A stretch of 20,562 bases of DNA from Silene noctiflora (lineage: Eukaryota; Streptophyta; Magnoliopsida; Caryophyllales; Caryophyllaceae): assembly GCA_009801015.1 (NCBI GenBank), contig VHZZ01000938.1, positions 1 through 20,562 on the forward strand. Direction: 5' to 3'. Under the pieces are notes generated by a model, which searched no databases, was not told where the DNA came from, and was given only the letters and a program-made list of their open reading frames with translations. The position numbers and the translations under genes are program-made. Positions within the stretch are counted from its first letter, which is position 1; every line of letters begins with the position of its first letter. This document shows, piece after piece, positions 9,408-19,314 of the stretch.

Positions 9408-11925
9408 TAGTTTGAAGAAGGGTATACGAAGAAAAGTAACATTCGGGGCACAGGGTAGGTACTTCAAACAATATTACACCATCACCTCAAAAGCCCACAC
9501 TTACAGGGCAGTCAAGGGGATGGATACATTTCTTGCCTTAAAAAATACAAGGAGGTTGTTTTCAAATTACACAAAATATTTCATCTAGAATGGCATCAAT
9601 CAACGGGTACTTTGCAATATAAGAAGCACGAACATCTAGTGAGTCAGCTTGCCATATTCCATCAAAACTTAAATGAGTCAAAGAACAACGCGTGTTTGAC
9701 TCCATTGGTAATGGCAGAGGTTTAAACACTATCGTCAAAATAGAAGCTAAAGCCCAGAAACAGAATAAAGACTGGAAGCTTAAAACTGTACAAAATTATA
9801 TAGTAAAAGGAACATCGTTAAGGATAACACGCTGTCCTTGAAAAAAAAATTATGGAAAGGAATTGGTAAAAGTAACTGGCAAATGTAGCATAGTAAATGC
9901 TACAATGGAAAGACGGAATATTGAACTTACGACATTAAAAAATGACTGACCTAAAATGAGGCCACGCATTAAAGTGGAATCATTTCAGCTGATATCAATT
10001 CCAGGCCCCCATTATGAGAGCCTCTTGGTGTCCTGCTTTGAGACAATATGAGGTTTTATAAGAGTTCTTTATATAACTTTAGCAGAATTATCTTGCCCAA
10101 GTCATAAAGCCATAAAGGTAATTCGGAAGGAAAGGACTTCAAAAACTGAGGAAATGAAGGATCGTAATGAACGGAAAAAAGACGGCAAGCCATCCCGGCA
10201 TCTTCAAGCATCAATATAAACTTATGGCAGAATTGAATGTATCAAGAAAGCATAACATATAACAGCTTCAAACAATCACACATTTAAACCAAAGAAGTTC
10301 CATTCAACATGACCAACTATGGAAGTATACCTTTCTGCTGAACAGCTGCAGGTTTCTTGTTGGATGCTGGACCAAGTCTCATTGGCCTAGTCGACAAAAT
10401 AGCACCATTCAATTCACTCATAGCACGCGTTAGCTCATTCTCATCACCAAATCTCACAAACCCATAACCTTTGGAACGTCCTGTAGTATGATCAGTAATA
10501 ACCTTAGCACCCTTAACAGAAGAATAATGGGCTCGGAATGCTTCTTGAAGCATGATATCTGTAACATCAGCTGCAAGGTCTCCAACAAAAAGTGTATGAT
10601 CTGGGGAATCATCTTGGCGTTTCTGACCAGCACCTAGAGTTGCCCAATTCAATCTAAAGGCCTGCTCAGTTTGTGGCATCAGTGCACCATTGTAAGTAGT
10701 TAGTGCCCTCTCCGCTGCAGCACGGTTAGCAAATTCAATAAAACCGTAACATTCAGACTGATTGGTTAGCTTATTGCGGATAACCTTCACAGATAGAACC
10801 TGCAACACATGATAAGTAAACGAAAATGTTACTTCACAATTTCCAATCTAAACCATGCTAAGATATGGTGCTCAAACTCAGATAAGGGAAGCCGACGATG
10901 ATCAACCCAAATCAATAGGACCCAACGCTCAGTCAACAACAATCTTCCTTCCAAATTACACACAAATAAAGTACGCTTTATGCAGCTCTATCGCAAAAGT
11001 TGATATCTTCGTTAAATAAATTTCTAGATATACCAACCAACACCGACATAGAAATCCATAAACTCAAGCCTTGCTAAATCCTGCACAACTCTAAGACCCA
11101 CAAAGCTAACTAAGCATGAAACAGCATCACCTCCTCTGAACAACAACAAAAATTAAATTATGTTAAAATTTTCGATTTTTTCCCGATTTACCTTATTGTT
11201 TACAAATCTATCTCTTTCCAGTTTTCCAAATTACCTTATTGTATACAAACCTATCTTTTTTATTCCAGTTAACTAATCAGCCACCTTTAAACTTTTCTTC
11301 CCCTAACTAAAAATCCTGGTTCCGCCACCAAGCGATAAACTAGAAGGTAAAATATCACTCAAATTTCATTACTTCCAATCAATTCTCAGCAAATAAACAT
11401 CAAAAATCAAACAAAATATCTCAATTAAACAGTTTCACTCAAATAAAAATCAATTGATCAGTAACAAAACTAATTCTACCCTACGTTAATCAAACTCTTC
11501 GTATTCACCGACTATCGGACACACTCAATCAAAGCCAAAACATGCGAATTATCTTATCGTGTCGAATACTTCTTAACGAGTCTAAGTAACATAGATTATA
11601 CCTCTCCAGAGAGAAGAAAACAATTATACAAATAATTCTCCTCCATCCAATGCTGCAAATCCCCAATCCAAAGCGACCGGATCTCATCGGGATTTGTCGG
11701 GGCGGCAGCACCAGCCGCAGGACTCACAGGAGCCACAGCGTACGGCGCTTGAGTCCACATCTGTTGCGGCGCTACGCCGGCGGTCGCAGCGGCGTAAGGA
11801 GGTGGCATCATCCACGGCTGTTGACCTGGCGCGACAGGCGGTTGACCGTATGTCTGAGGTGGCACGCCGGCGGGTTGGTGAGTGGGGTCCACGGGCGGGA
11901 TAACTCCGGCGGGTTGTTGCATCAT
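7498..11925 (-). CDS. RBP45: RBP45/RBP47-type polyadenylate-binding protein with three RRMs
   Basis: Six exons join in frame: 11925-11602, 10799-10331, 8208-8153, 8078-7948, 7852-7756 and 7662-7498 (413 aa). All introns are GT-AG. A Pro/Gln/Ala-rich leader (1-80) begins MMQQPAG. RRM1 has RNP2 LWIGDL (85-90) and RNP1 in ECYGFIEF (124-131). RRM2 has LFVGDL (178-183) and KGYGFVRF (218-225). RRM3 has VFVGGL (284-289) and RGCGFVQF (317-324). WGRSPS near 352 and a Gly/Tyr/Gln-rich tail complete the RBP45 plan; Arabidopsis RBP45B is about 405 aa. Family members are nuclear oligouridylate and poly(A)-binding hnRNP-like proteins, some linked to stress granules. RRM1 is split after SGE by an 802-bp intron. 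The gene is divergent from the phosphatase gene, with 1361 bp between the start codons. The family is clear; which paralogue is not. Confidence 0.93.
8854..8976 (+). mobile_element. tRNA-derived SINE-like element in the RBP45-like intron
   Basis: The plus strand holds a perfect RNA polymerase III A box, TAGTCTAGTGG (8867-8877), and a perfect B box, GGTTCGAATCC (8910-8920), 43 bp apart as in a tRNA gene. The D arm is intact (GTCT ... AGAC) and the T arm is partly intact, but the acceptor and anticodon stems do not pair, so it is not a working tRNA. After the tRNA-like head come about 45 bp of unrelated body and an A-rich end (ccaaaaacaaaa). Flanking text AACAAAA..CC.AGA.GG occurs on both sides (about 8837-8853 and 8972-8985) as an imperfect candidate target duplication. 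It lies antisense to the host gene. Borders are approximate. Confidence 0.6.
9374..9405. repeat. Poly-A tract of 32 bases
   Basis: An uninterrupted run of A on the plus strand inside the RBP45-like intron 2. It could be the tail of a retroposed fragment lying to its left or a simple mononucleotide repeat; I find no clear target duplication around it. Its exact length is likely to be unreliable in any assembly. Confidence 0.85.
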
Positions 11926-11944
11926 TTTTTCGGTGGAGAGAGAA

Positions 11945-11952
11945 AAACCCTA
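11945..11952 (+). promoter_or_regulatory. Telo-box-like motif in the RBP45-like 5' leader
   Basis: AAACCCTA lies 20 bp upstream of the RBP45-like start codon. Telo-boxes (AAACCCTAA) are frequent in 5' regions of plant genes for translation and RNA metabolism. This copy ends in G instead of the last A, so it is only a near match. Confidence 0.35.
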
Positions 11953-12036
11953 GAAATCGAATTGAATTGATTTTATTTGGTTTGGTTTCTATCGGGGATA
12001 GAGAGTGTGAGGGGAAAAAGAGGAGATTTTGAAGGG

Positions 12037-12044
12037 TGACGTGG
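12037..12044 (+). promoter_or_regulatory. bZIP-type ACGT element in the RBP45-like promoter
   Basis: TGACGTGG, a hexamer/ABRE-like core bound by plant bZIP factors, lies 112 bp upstream of the RBP45-like ATG. It sits just downstream, in gene sense, of a TATA-like 'ataaata' at about 12047-12053, so it may lie in the leader rather than upstream of the core promoter. Confidence 0.4.
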
Positions 12045-12053
12045 TGTATTTAT

Positions 12054-12951
12054 CAAGACTTGGCTTATTGTATGTGGGCTTCGCACTTTTGATCCACAAA
12101 TTCACTTCTATTTTGAATAATCGGGTCGGGTTCGGGTTCGGGATCATTTTGAAGTCAACGGTTATCGCGTTATTTATAGGAGCGGGTTATTATAGGCCAT
12201 TTGGGTTAGGATTTTGCTTCAAATAAGTCATTTCGGGTCCCTTGGATAAAGTTCATGCCACGCTTTTCAACTCACTTTTGAGTTTCAGGTCATCTTTGCA
12301 AGGTCTAGTTCCGATCCATATATGTACAATGTAGTTTAGGATAATAGGAGTCGATATGAAATCATAAGCAAAATTTTCAACAATATCGTGTCCATACATA
12401 CATCTTGCTCTATTCGTTTCTACTTTTTAATTGGTGTTGATTGGAAGTATCCCTACTAACAAGTGAGACAATTTTCTTCGATTGACCAATTATTTAAGAG
12501 ACATAAGCTCTTACGAAATACTACTTACATCAACCAACTTTAATTCCCTCTCGCTATATTGTAAGTGTTACGGTTGTATCATTATGTGTAAAATGGTCCT
12601 AACGATACACTAATGTGACACAGGCAATTTCGTTGAATTAACAAAGTATATATAACTGTATCTATATTGACAAGTCACATATTAAACATGTTGGTTAATA
12701 TCCAAATTGATTATACTTGGCTTTTCAAAAATTGTTGTTGTATAAAACCGGTTTTATAATTTGAACGATCCTTATCCTTATATCATTACCAGGCACTGAT
12801 AGAGCTAGGGGAGCTAGCATGACCCGAAAATTTCACAAAATTGCTCTTGGGGAGGCCTAATCCCGAGTCTCCCGGAAATTTCACTCAAGTTTTAGCTAGT
12901 AAACTTTACCCTTGTGGGCAACGAATTTCCTATTATAATTTTTTTTATTCC
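12054..12951. other. Divergent intergenic region between RBP45-like and PAP18-like genes
   Basis: No gene is visible. A short G-rich stretch (gggtcgggttcgggttcggg, 12123-12142) is a minor tandem repeat. At 12824-12895 two similar pieces, ACCCGAAAATTTCAC and CCCGGAAATTTCAC, lie in an odd, more GC-rich patch that may be an old transposon fragment. Confidence 0.4.
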
Positions 12952-12959
12952 GTATATCC
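12952..12959. promoter_or_regulatory. P1BS phosphate-response element upstream of PAP18-like gene
   Basis: GTATATCC matches the palindromic P1BS consensus GNATATNC bound by PHR1-type MYB factors in phosphate-starved plants. It lies 328 bp before the phosphatase ATG, a typical promoter distance. The motif is short and could occur by chance, but the gene's function makes it meaningful. Confidence 0.45.
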
Positions 12960-13153
12960 GTCTTCAATAAGAATTTGCGCTCCGTTTCTTTGGAGAATAC
13001 CGACAAGAGAATGCCATAGTTAATCTCGTCCAGTAAGTAAAACACTGACCATGACATCCGCACTTTCCGGTTGTTCAGTTCACACCAAACTTTACGACTT
13101 TTTTTTTTTATCCCCAACACAACACAAAATCAACATAAACTCTTCTTTAATCG

Positions 13154-13160
13154 TATAAAT
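13154..13160 (+). promoter_or_regulatory. Candidate TATA box of the PAP18-like gene
   Basis: TATAAAT lies 127 bp upstream of the chosen start codon, leaving a leader of roughly 100 bases. It is the best-placed TATA-like sequence, but the region is AT-rich, so the call is tentative. Confidence 0.4.
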
Positions 13161-13286
13161 TTACCTTAACAAGCAAGCAAATTATCAAAAAAATCAAACC
13201 AACTTTACCAAATTACTCCCTCAATAATTCAATCCCACCTTTAATTCATGCTAAATTCCATTTTTTAGATCAATTTAGTAATTAAA

Positions 13287-16200
13287 ATGGAGTTCAAATT
13301 ATTTGTAATAATATTGTCATTAACAGTGTTAATTTCTGCTTACACTTCGTCTGCAAGTGATTATATCCGACCAAAACCTCGTCAACTTCTCCATTTTCCT
13401 TGGAATCCTCGTCCTTCTGCTCAACCCCAACAAGTATTTATCTTTCCCTTTTGATTTTCAGTTAATTTCATTATCTGGGTTGTTTGTTACTTGCTCCGTC
13501 TCAATCATTTGTTTACCTTTTATGTTCGTTGTGAGGGGTATTTTAATCAAGAGTATTATTGAATTTGTTGATTTTATTTTCTGGGTATTGTTAAAGTTTG
13601 CTTAGAATTATAGTATTAGTGCATTTGAATTAGATGTTGGTTTTGCATAATTCGGGTTAGAACTTAGAATTGAAGGTTTGATTGTGTTGGGTGTGTTATT
13701 TGTTGTGATGGGTTGGTTCAAAGTTCTGTTTTTTTATGTCGAAAGTACGATTCATGTTAGCCGACTCCAAATTATTTAGACGGAATATAGTTAAGGTCCT
13801 TAAGGAAACATAGGGTTTCATACAAAGTTTTGTTCGTAATTGGGATGAGATTCCAAGCTTTGATTCATGTTAGTTGACTCCAATTATTTAGACGGAACTA
13901 TTGATTTTGTTGATAATGAGGGTAATTCAAGGATTTCTTGGTAAACTAATAGTCTTTTATTATGGTGCATACTTTAGGGTGATCATAACGCCACTCAGAA
14001 ATGTAGTCTGACACTCGGAAAAGAACTTGGAAAAGTTAAGATACTGAAATAATGATCTCACATAACGAGTGAAATAGTACGTTTCCTCTTTGGGGGTTAT
14101 CACTCCCGTATTTTTAGGGATTGATTCAAAGATCCACTCTTTTGGTAGAAGGGAAAGACCAAAATGATGCATGAGACTCTCTCCGTCTCAATCATTTGTT
14201 TACCTTTGATCCCTTACGAAGAATAATAGAGGTAAACAAATGAATGGGATGGAGGGAGTATTTTGTTTGGTTGCAATATCAATTATGCATGTTCTTTCCC
14301 CTAGCAATATCAAGCAAAAAGAGTATTAGTGTATCAGTGAATCCTGTTCTGTTAATCTTTTGCATGATTTGTGTGAGACCGTCTCAAAGTACTCCTGTAT
14401 TTATATGTAGGTATACATTTTTTTGGCTTTTGCAGGTACATGTCTCTTTGGCAGGAGATAATCACATGCGAGTCTCCTGGATCACTGATGATCCTTCGGC
14501 TCCTTCAACTGTTGACTATGGCACATCACCTGGACAATACACAGGTACAGCGGAAGGAGAGAGCACTTCGTACAAATACATGTTTTATAGGTCCGGGAAG
14601 ATACATCACACTGTTATTGGGCCACTGAATCCTGGCACTGTATACTTTTACCGTTGTGGAGGGGAAAACCCAGAGTTTCGACTGAAAACTCCTCCGGCCC
14701 AACTACCCATTACTTTCGCTGTTGTTGGTGATTTGGGCCAATCAGGTTGGACAAAGTCGACTTTGGATCACATAGATCAATGCAAGTATGATATGCACCT
14801 GCTTCCGGGAGACCTTTCTTATGCTGATTACATGCAGCATAAGTGGGATTCATTTGGTGAACTAGTTCAGCCACTTGCAAGTGCAAAACCTTGGATGGTT
14901 ACGGAAGGAAATCATGAAAAGGAAAGCATTCCATTTATTAAAGACGGGTTCCAATCATACAATGCTAGATGGAAAATGCCTTATGAAGAGAGTGGATCAA
15001 GCTCCAATCTTTACTACTCTTTTGACGTTGCTGGTGCTCATATTCTCATGCTCGGGTCATATACAGATTATGAAGAGTATTCTGACCAATATAGCTGGTT
15101 AAAGGTTTGACTTTTCTGTAACTTCTGTTTTCATGATCTGCCGTGATCCTTTAGGTTCACCTTATTCTGTGTGTATTCCCATTGTTGCTTTATTTTGTTA
15201 TCTTCTCCGAGTGAGGCCAGAGCATAGTATTATATATGGGGTCATGAGCTGTGACTCCTTATCGTGATTGGTTAGTAAAGGTTTGAAAGTGACCAAGACC
15301 ACCTTATCATGATTTGGCTGCGATGACCGATTCTGAGATGTAGACCAAAAATTGAATGTAATACCATGGGTCATAAATCATAATCTCATAGGCCCTTTAG
15401 TAAGTATTAATTTAGGTTTCATCATTCTTTTTGTTCTCCTTCTCAACATTGATGGACATAATTTTCGTTGCATACTTGGGATGCCCTGAAAGTTGCTGGT
15501 TTACAGGGAGATTAGTTCTTAAGTTGTAGCCGAAGGTTGCATGCGCTGATGTTTAGATACGATTGACGACTTAAGGCGCTTATGCAGCTTGATTTAGGAG
15601 GGAACACTATGTAATACTCCCGTGACAAATGTGACATTGTATCTTCACATATACATGGAGAGATTGATGGTCAAAAATGACCATTAGAGTTAAAATGGGA
15701 CAATATAAACTGGGTGGAGGTAGTATTAGACTTCGTTTATCGATCAAAATGATAAACAGGTTGACAGTTTCTCAGCTACACTTTTTGCAGTGTTATGTAT
15801 GTCCTTATAACATGGCTTCTTTCATATGCTTGACTACAGGCTGATCTTGCTAAGGTAGATAGGAAGAAAACGCCATGGTTGTTGGCCCTATTCCATGTCC
15901 CTTGGTATAATAGCAATGTGGCTCACCAAGGAGAAGGGGATGGCATGATGTCATCTATGGAACCGTTGCTCCATGCCGCTGGTGTGGACATAGTACTGGC
16001 TGGGCATGTGCACGCTTATGAACGATCTGTAAGCATTTTTTCATGTGTTTATTCTAGATTCAAAAGCGGAACTTTGGACTTAGTTATTGCTGAATTACTG
16101 ACAGAAACGCGTATATAATGGAAAGTCTGATCCCTGTGGTGCTACTCATATAACTATTGGTGATGGAGGAAACTACGAGGGCTTAGCTCGCAGGTGTGTA

Positions 16201-16666
16201 CTTCTAGTTTTTGCTGTCTAATTGTATCATCACACTCTAACCTACCGATAATGCGTACTCCATCCTACATACATGTGTTTTCGCAAAACCCTTTCAAAAG
16301 TAACCATAAACAAATGGATAAGACATGACAAGAGGTGTAGTTCAAATTTGTCTCCTCCTTCCACGAAGCAGCAAGAGTTGGGACTGATTTATAAACTATA
16401 ATTGTCAAAATAATTCTTTCTCATGCTTCTTTGTGTGAAATTGTAGGTATAAAAATCCGGCACCAGAGTGGTCAGTGTTCCGAGAAGCAAGCTTTGGACA
16501 TGGAGAACTCAAGCTAGTGAACTCCAGTCATGCTCTATGGAGCTGGCACAGGAATGATGATGACGAGCCAATAAGATCAGACGAGGTGTGGATAACTTCA
16601 CTGGCTACTTCAGGATGCCTCGCAGACAAGGCTCAAGACTTTAGCATGATACTTGCAGGCCCATAA
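13287..16666 (+). CDS. PAP18: Purple acid phosphatase, PAP18-like
   Basis: Five exons join in frame: 13287-13433, 14436-15104, 15840-16028, 16105-16193 and 16447-16666 (437 aa; Arabidopsis PAP18 is of similar size). Residues 1-23 form a secretory signal peptide (hydrophobic FVIILSLTVLISA), followed by SDYIRPKPR, a plant PAP N-terminus. A fibronectin-like N-domain (VHVSLAGDNHMRVSWITDD) precedes the metallophosphatase domain. All seven metal ligands are seen: D148 in GDLGQ, D175 and Y178 in GDLSYAD, N208 in GNHE, H291 in FHVPW, and H328 and H330 in GHVHAYER. The C-terminus carries FREASFGHGEL and SWHRNDDDEPIRSDEVW. These enzymes hydrolyse phosphate monoesters at acid pH in the cell wall, apoplast or vacuole using an Fe-metal pair. 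Regulation by phosphate is suggested by the P1BS site. It converges on the DTW gene downstream. Orthology to PAP18 is judged from remembered sequence. Confidence 0.95.
13494..13520 (+). repeat. Orphan MITE terminal repeat in PAP18-like intron 1
   Basis: These 27 bases (starting CTCCGTCTCAATCATTTG) are identical to the left terminal repeat of the small MITE at 14176-14260 and inverted relative to its right end. No right arm is seen close by, so this is either a truncated copy or the outer end of a larger element reaching to 14260. Confidence 0.65.
13749..13897 (+). repeat. Two direct copies of a retroposon-tail-like sequence in PAP18-like intron 1
   Basis: Positions 13749-13785 and 13862-13897 are near-identical (GATTCATGTTAG, then GACTCCAA, then TTATTTAGACGGAA), with 76 bp between them. 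The wording resembles the 3' part of widespread plant SINE or LINE families ('catgttagccgaccccaaatt...'), so these may be two decayed tails. The resemblance is from memory. Confidence 0.55.
14176..14260. mobile_element. Small Stowaway-like MITE in PAP18-like intron 1
   Basis: The left arm (ACTCTCTCCGTCTCAATCAT) and the right arm read on the minus strand (TACTCCCTCCATCCCATTCA) form terminal inverted repeats of about 30 bp, both continuing into TTGTTTACC. The CTCCCTCC terminus is the Stowaway signature. The element is about 85 bp, has no coding capacity and lies about 175 bp before exon 2. Confidence 0.8.
14374..14386. repeat. TGAGACCGTCTCA palindrome
   Basis: A 13-bp palindrome with one central base (TGAGAC C GTCTCA), 50 bp upstream of PAP18-like exon 2. 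I recall this sequence as a very common terminus of dispersed repeats in Caryophyllales genomes, so it is probably a transposon remnant and a weak taxonomic clue. Confidence 0.45.
15105..15839 (+). other. Intron 2 of the PAP18-like gene
   Basis: A 735-bp intron between AAG|GTTTGA and TTGACTACAG|GCTGAT, phase 0. It shows no internal exon or clear repeat; a phrase near 15650-15725 ('atggagagattgatggtcaaaaatgacc...tgggtggaggtagta') resembles the right end of a CTCC-type MITE. Confidence 0.55.
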
Positions 16667-17405
16667 AGCTGTCAAGCTCTCTGAGTAATACATCTCGCTG
16701 TTATAAACTGGCAGAAATCGACGTCGATATTTGGGATGATCAGTGTTTGAGTTCAGTAGCCTATACTATAGTTTAGAGCTCGCCAATATCCTGATGTCCC
16801 TCCCTCTGCAATTAACTGGCTTGATCTCGTGTATGACAATATTAAAAGAAGCTGTTTACCATTATGTTTCGAACAATATGGTTTTACCCGAGAATTCAGG
16901 CTATGTATATATACTTGTATTATCGTCTGATCTCTTTCTGCAAATTATCCGATCATCTGTCAGTAGTTTTTGTAAAATTATACTTCATCCATTCAGTTAT
17001 AATCACGGCAATTTTCAAAATATGTGAATCTAGTGAATGGTTCGGGTACCTTGTATGAAAATCTGTTGCACGATTGCCTTTGATTTTCTGTTGATGGAAA
17101 TAATGAATACAGGAAGATGTACATTAAACTCCCAATGATGTATCACAAAGTAGAAAAATGTCGGTACATGTTACAATGCAAATTACATTACAATGCAAAT
17201 TACATTACGCGACATCTGAAAATTGCCTATTTGTGTTGTTAACATATTGGTAAGATCGTAACATTACATACTTCCCACCCTCGCAGAGGAACAAACTACA
17301 ACGGAATGATAGTCAAAGCTCAAAGTTTTGTCATGCAGAAGTGCACAACAATCAGACACCAAATGACCAAGCAGTAAATTTCATACGATACCATCCGATA
17401 CTCAT
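16667..17405. other. Convergent 3' regions of PAP18-like and DTW genes
   Basis: The stop codons of the two genes face each other across 739 bp. This space must hold both 3' untranslated regions. Possible plus-strand polyadenylation signals include AATAAT near 17099. No additional gene is supported; the short open frames are low-complexity. Confidence 0.55.
17171..17208. repeat. 17-bp tandem repeat, 2.2 copies
   Basis: TTACAATGCAAATTACA occurs twice in exact tandem (17171-17187 and 17188-17204), followed by the first four bases of a third copy. It lies in the convergent 3' intergenic space. Confidence 0.9.
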
Positions 17406-18434
17406 TCACGTTGAAGACAGCATAGCCAAGCTCTCATCCTTGTACCGTCTCTGGTCTTCAACCATAGATTCAAATACTTCCAGCAAGTTATCCAGTCCAG
17501 ATAAGCTCTCGGTTTCACCCAATGCCTTAAGTGCATAGACAATGCTCTCAATAGTTGACAAATACCCGGCCTTAGGCTGCCGTCTAACTTCACTAAACAA
17601 GCTCAATTTCTCCACATCCAATCTTACTGAGGGCAATATCCTCAGCCACGGATTCTCATGGTACATTCTTTTTGCCTTCGACCAAGTTCCGTCAAGAACA
17701 ATCAAGTTCTTCACTTGAAAATCAATAGCATCAACAGCAACTGCATTCTCAGACGGGAAAAGAACTGCTGATCCTCGAGGAACTCTTATTTCAAACTCTT
17801 CAAACTGCTCTAATTCTATGCTCCCGGGTTTTTCCTTCTTTTGCAATTTCGTTACTACGAACCCTCCTGCAAGACATTCCATGGCCTCAGCACAATCCAG
17901 AACATCCTCAATTGCAGGCGCTTTTGATTCATCCATCAGCTTCCACCGATGAGAAAGATGACGAATTTTACCCGACTTCCCAATTTCTACACCCATCAAA
18001 GGTTCATCATTCCGTATATCTGGAAATCCTGCATAACCCGAACCTAAACCAGACCCAAGTCCCAAATCAACCTCACTAACTTGATCAAAACCCCGCTTCC
18101 GGGACATTTTCCCCTCATCAGCCGCATTCCCACAAACACCTGGCGTGCATTCACCGTCTACCAAACCCAAACCACAGTCTTCCTGCAACGGTCGAATATC
18201 AAACTGTGCATCAAAGTTAACATCAGTAACAGTAATAACATCAACATTTTTCAACCCAAGTTTCGCAATTCTTGCAGAATTAAGAGGGTGTTTTTTCTCC
18301 AAACTATGTTGAAGTATAGTGACATGAATGTTGTTTTCAAGGTTAGGGGATTTGAGACGAATGCAAAGGCAAAGCGATACCGGTTTCGAACAATTTGGGC
18401 ATGTTGGTCTCTTTGAATTGGGATGAGATTCCAT
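17406..18434 (-). CDS. DTW-domain tRNA-uridine aminocarboxypropyltransferase
   Basis: A single exon encodes 342 aa from ATG 18434-18432. The DTW family (bacterial TapT/TuaA, human DTWD1 and DTWD2) transfers the aminocarboxypropyl group of S-adenosylmethionine to uridines in tRNA, making acp3U. Seen here in order: a zinc-type cluster CPNCSKPVSLCLC (Cys 12, 15, 22, 24), LQHSLEKKHPLNSARIAKLG (41-60), a plant-like Gly-rich insertion (about 85-175), RGSAVLFPSE (220-229), the signature DGTWSKAKRM (248-257), LPSVRL (267-272) and KAGYLSTIES (288-297). The chosen ATG places the zinc cluster 11 residues in, as in relatives. The frame stays open upstream to an ATG at 18545, adding 37 residues rich in Ser, Phe, Arg and Pro that could act as an organelle transit peptide, but that region overlaps tRNA-like repeat sequence. 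Confidence 0.9.
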   Translation of the reverse strand: MESHPNSKRPTCPNCSKPVSLCLCIRLKSPNLENNIHVTILQHSLEKKHPLNSARIAKLGLKNVDVITVTDVNFDAQFDIRPLQEDCGLGLVDGECTPGVCGNAADEGKMSRKRGFDQVSEVDLGLGSGLGSGYAGFPDIRNDEPLMGVEIGKSGKIRHLSHRWKLMDESKAPAIEDVLDCAEAMECLAGGFVVTKLQKKEKPGSIELEQFEEFEIRVPRGSAVLFPSENAVAVDAIDFQVKNLIVLDGTWSKAKRMYHENPWLRILPSVRLDVEKLSLFSEVRRQPKAGYLSTIESIVYALKALGETESLSGLDNLLEVFESMVEDQRRYKDESLAMLSST

Positions 18435-19305
18435 GTTCAAGAAGTTTGGATTACGTGAGAAGCAGGAAATTTTGAAGGTTGAAAATGGCGGGAGTTTCTT
18501 GGTGAAGCTTGGTGGCCGCACATGGGGTTCGAACCTTGTTAGCATGTTAGCTCCGCAATGATAATACGTTTTCGTACACACTAACCAATAAATTAACAAT
18601 ATACTATAATAGTATATATATTTTCTTGTTACCAAAAAATAAATATATACGAGTATATTTTTCAAATTTCAGATTTTTTATTTTCATTATACTCTATTGG
18701 TAAAATTTAACGCTCTTTTCAATAATTCTAAGTATCTTATTCGGAAGAGATTGCAAATGTGACGGATAATATGTAATATAAAGCGAAGTTTTTGCATATA
18801 TTAAAAAAAAAACGAACCAGTTTAACAAATAGTATGTTTATAGGGTTATAGCTAATATTTGGCGTGATTGATATCAAATTATCAAGCCAATTTGTGCCCA
18901 TTCCATCCCCCAACCCCGACGACCACCCTGCCAGCCTCGACGACCATCCATCGCCATCCCCTTCCCTCCTTTCGTCGGTGGTCAATTTATGACGGTTGTA
19001 GAATAGATTTGGGTTTTTTCTTGGGGATTTCTTTGTTTTTTTATTAGTCTTCTCCATTAGGGGTAGAGTCGTATTAAGGTGAAAATGTGTTGGATATAAT
19101 AAATTTGTGTGTTGGATTTAGCATGTTCCTTTATAATATGGGGTGACGAAATTATTATAATAATGAACATTTGAGTATCAATGCATTAGTTTAGGAAATT
19201 GGTGAATTAACTAATGAATGATCAAAGCATAATTAACGGTGTAGTAGAGAAAGTCAATTCTCACATATTTTTTCAACAATATGGTACACCATTTGATTAG
19301 GTGGA
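18435..19305. other. Upstream region of the DTW gene and AT-rich intergenic DNA
   Basis: It contains the DTW leader and promoter on the minus strand, with TATA-rich sequence near 18600-18625. A palindromic B-box-like GGTTCGAACC lies at 18526-18535. A C-rich patch at 18905-18965 with two CGACGACCA copies stands out in composition, but the open frame across it is low-complexity and I do not call it a gene. Confidence 0.45.
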
Positions 19306-19314
19306 CTCGTCCCT

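Larger units (their letters stand above)
8209..10330 (-). other. Large intron 2 of the RBP45-like gene
   Basis: This 2122-bp intron separates the RRM2 exon from the short linker exon. It carries a SINE-like element (8854-8976) and a 32-A run (9374-9405). Within it, two similar stretches at about 9172-9194 and 9241-9263, both containing 'gaaacacaacc', look like a small decayed repeat. The open frames seen here (for example one with a long lysine run) come from the poly-A tract and are not genes. Confidence 0.7.

Noticed and set aside
9163..9588. Plus-strand open frame with a long lysine run in the RBP45-like intron
   Set aside because: The lysines are translation of the 32-A tract, and the flanks show no family resemblance or codon bias.
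11650..11970. Plus-strand Arg-rich open frames over RBP45-like exon 1
   Set aside because: They are antisense to a GC-rich coding exon whose minus-strand reading is clearly RBP45 leader and RRM1.
18081..18416. Plus-strand open frame of 111 codons within the DTW gene
   Set aside because: Antisense shadow of the DTW coding sequence with no recognisable content.
18737..19057. Minus-strand open frame of 106 codons with a GDGDGWSSRLAGWSS stretch
   Set aside because: Low-complexity translation of a C-rich patch followed by AT-rich sequence; no domain, promoter or splice signals support it.
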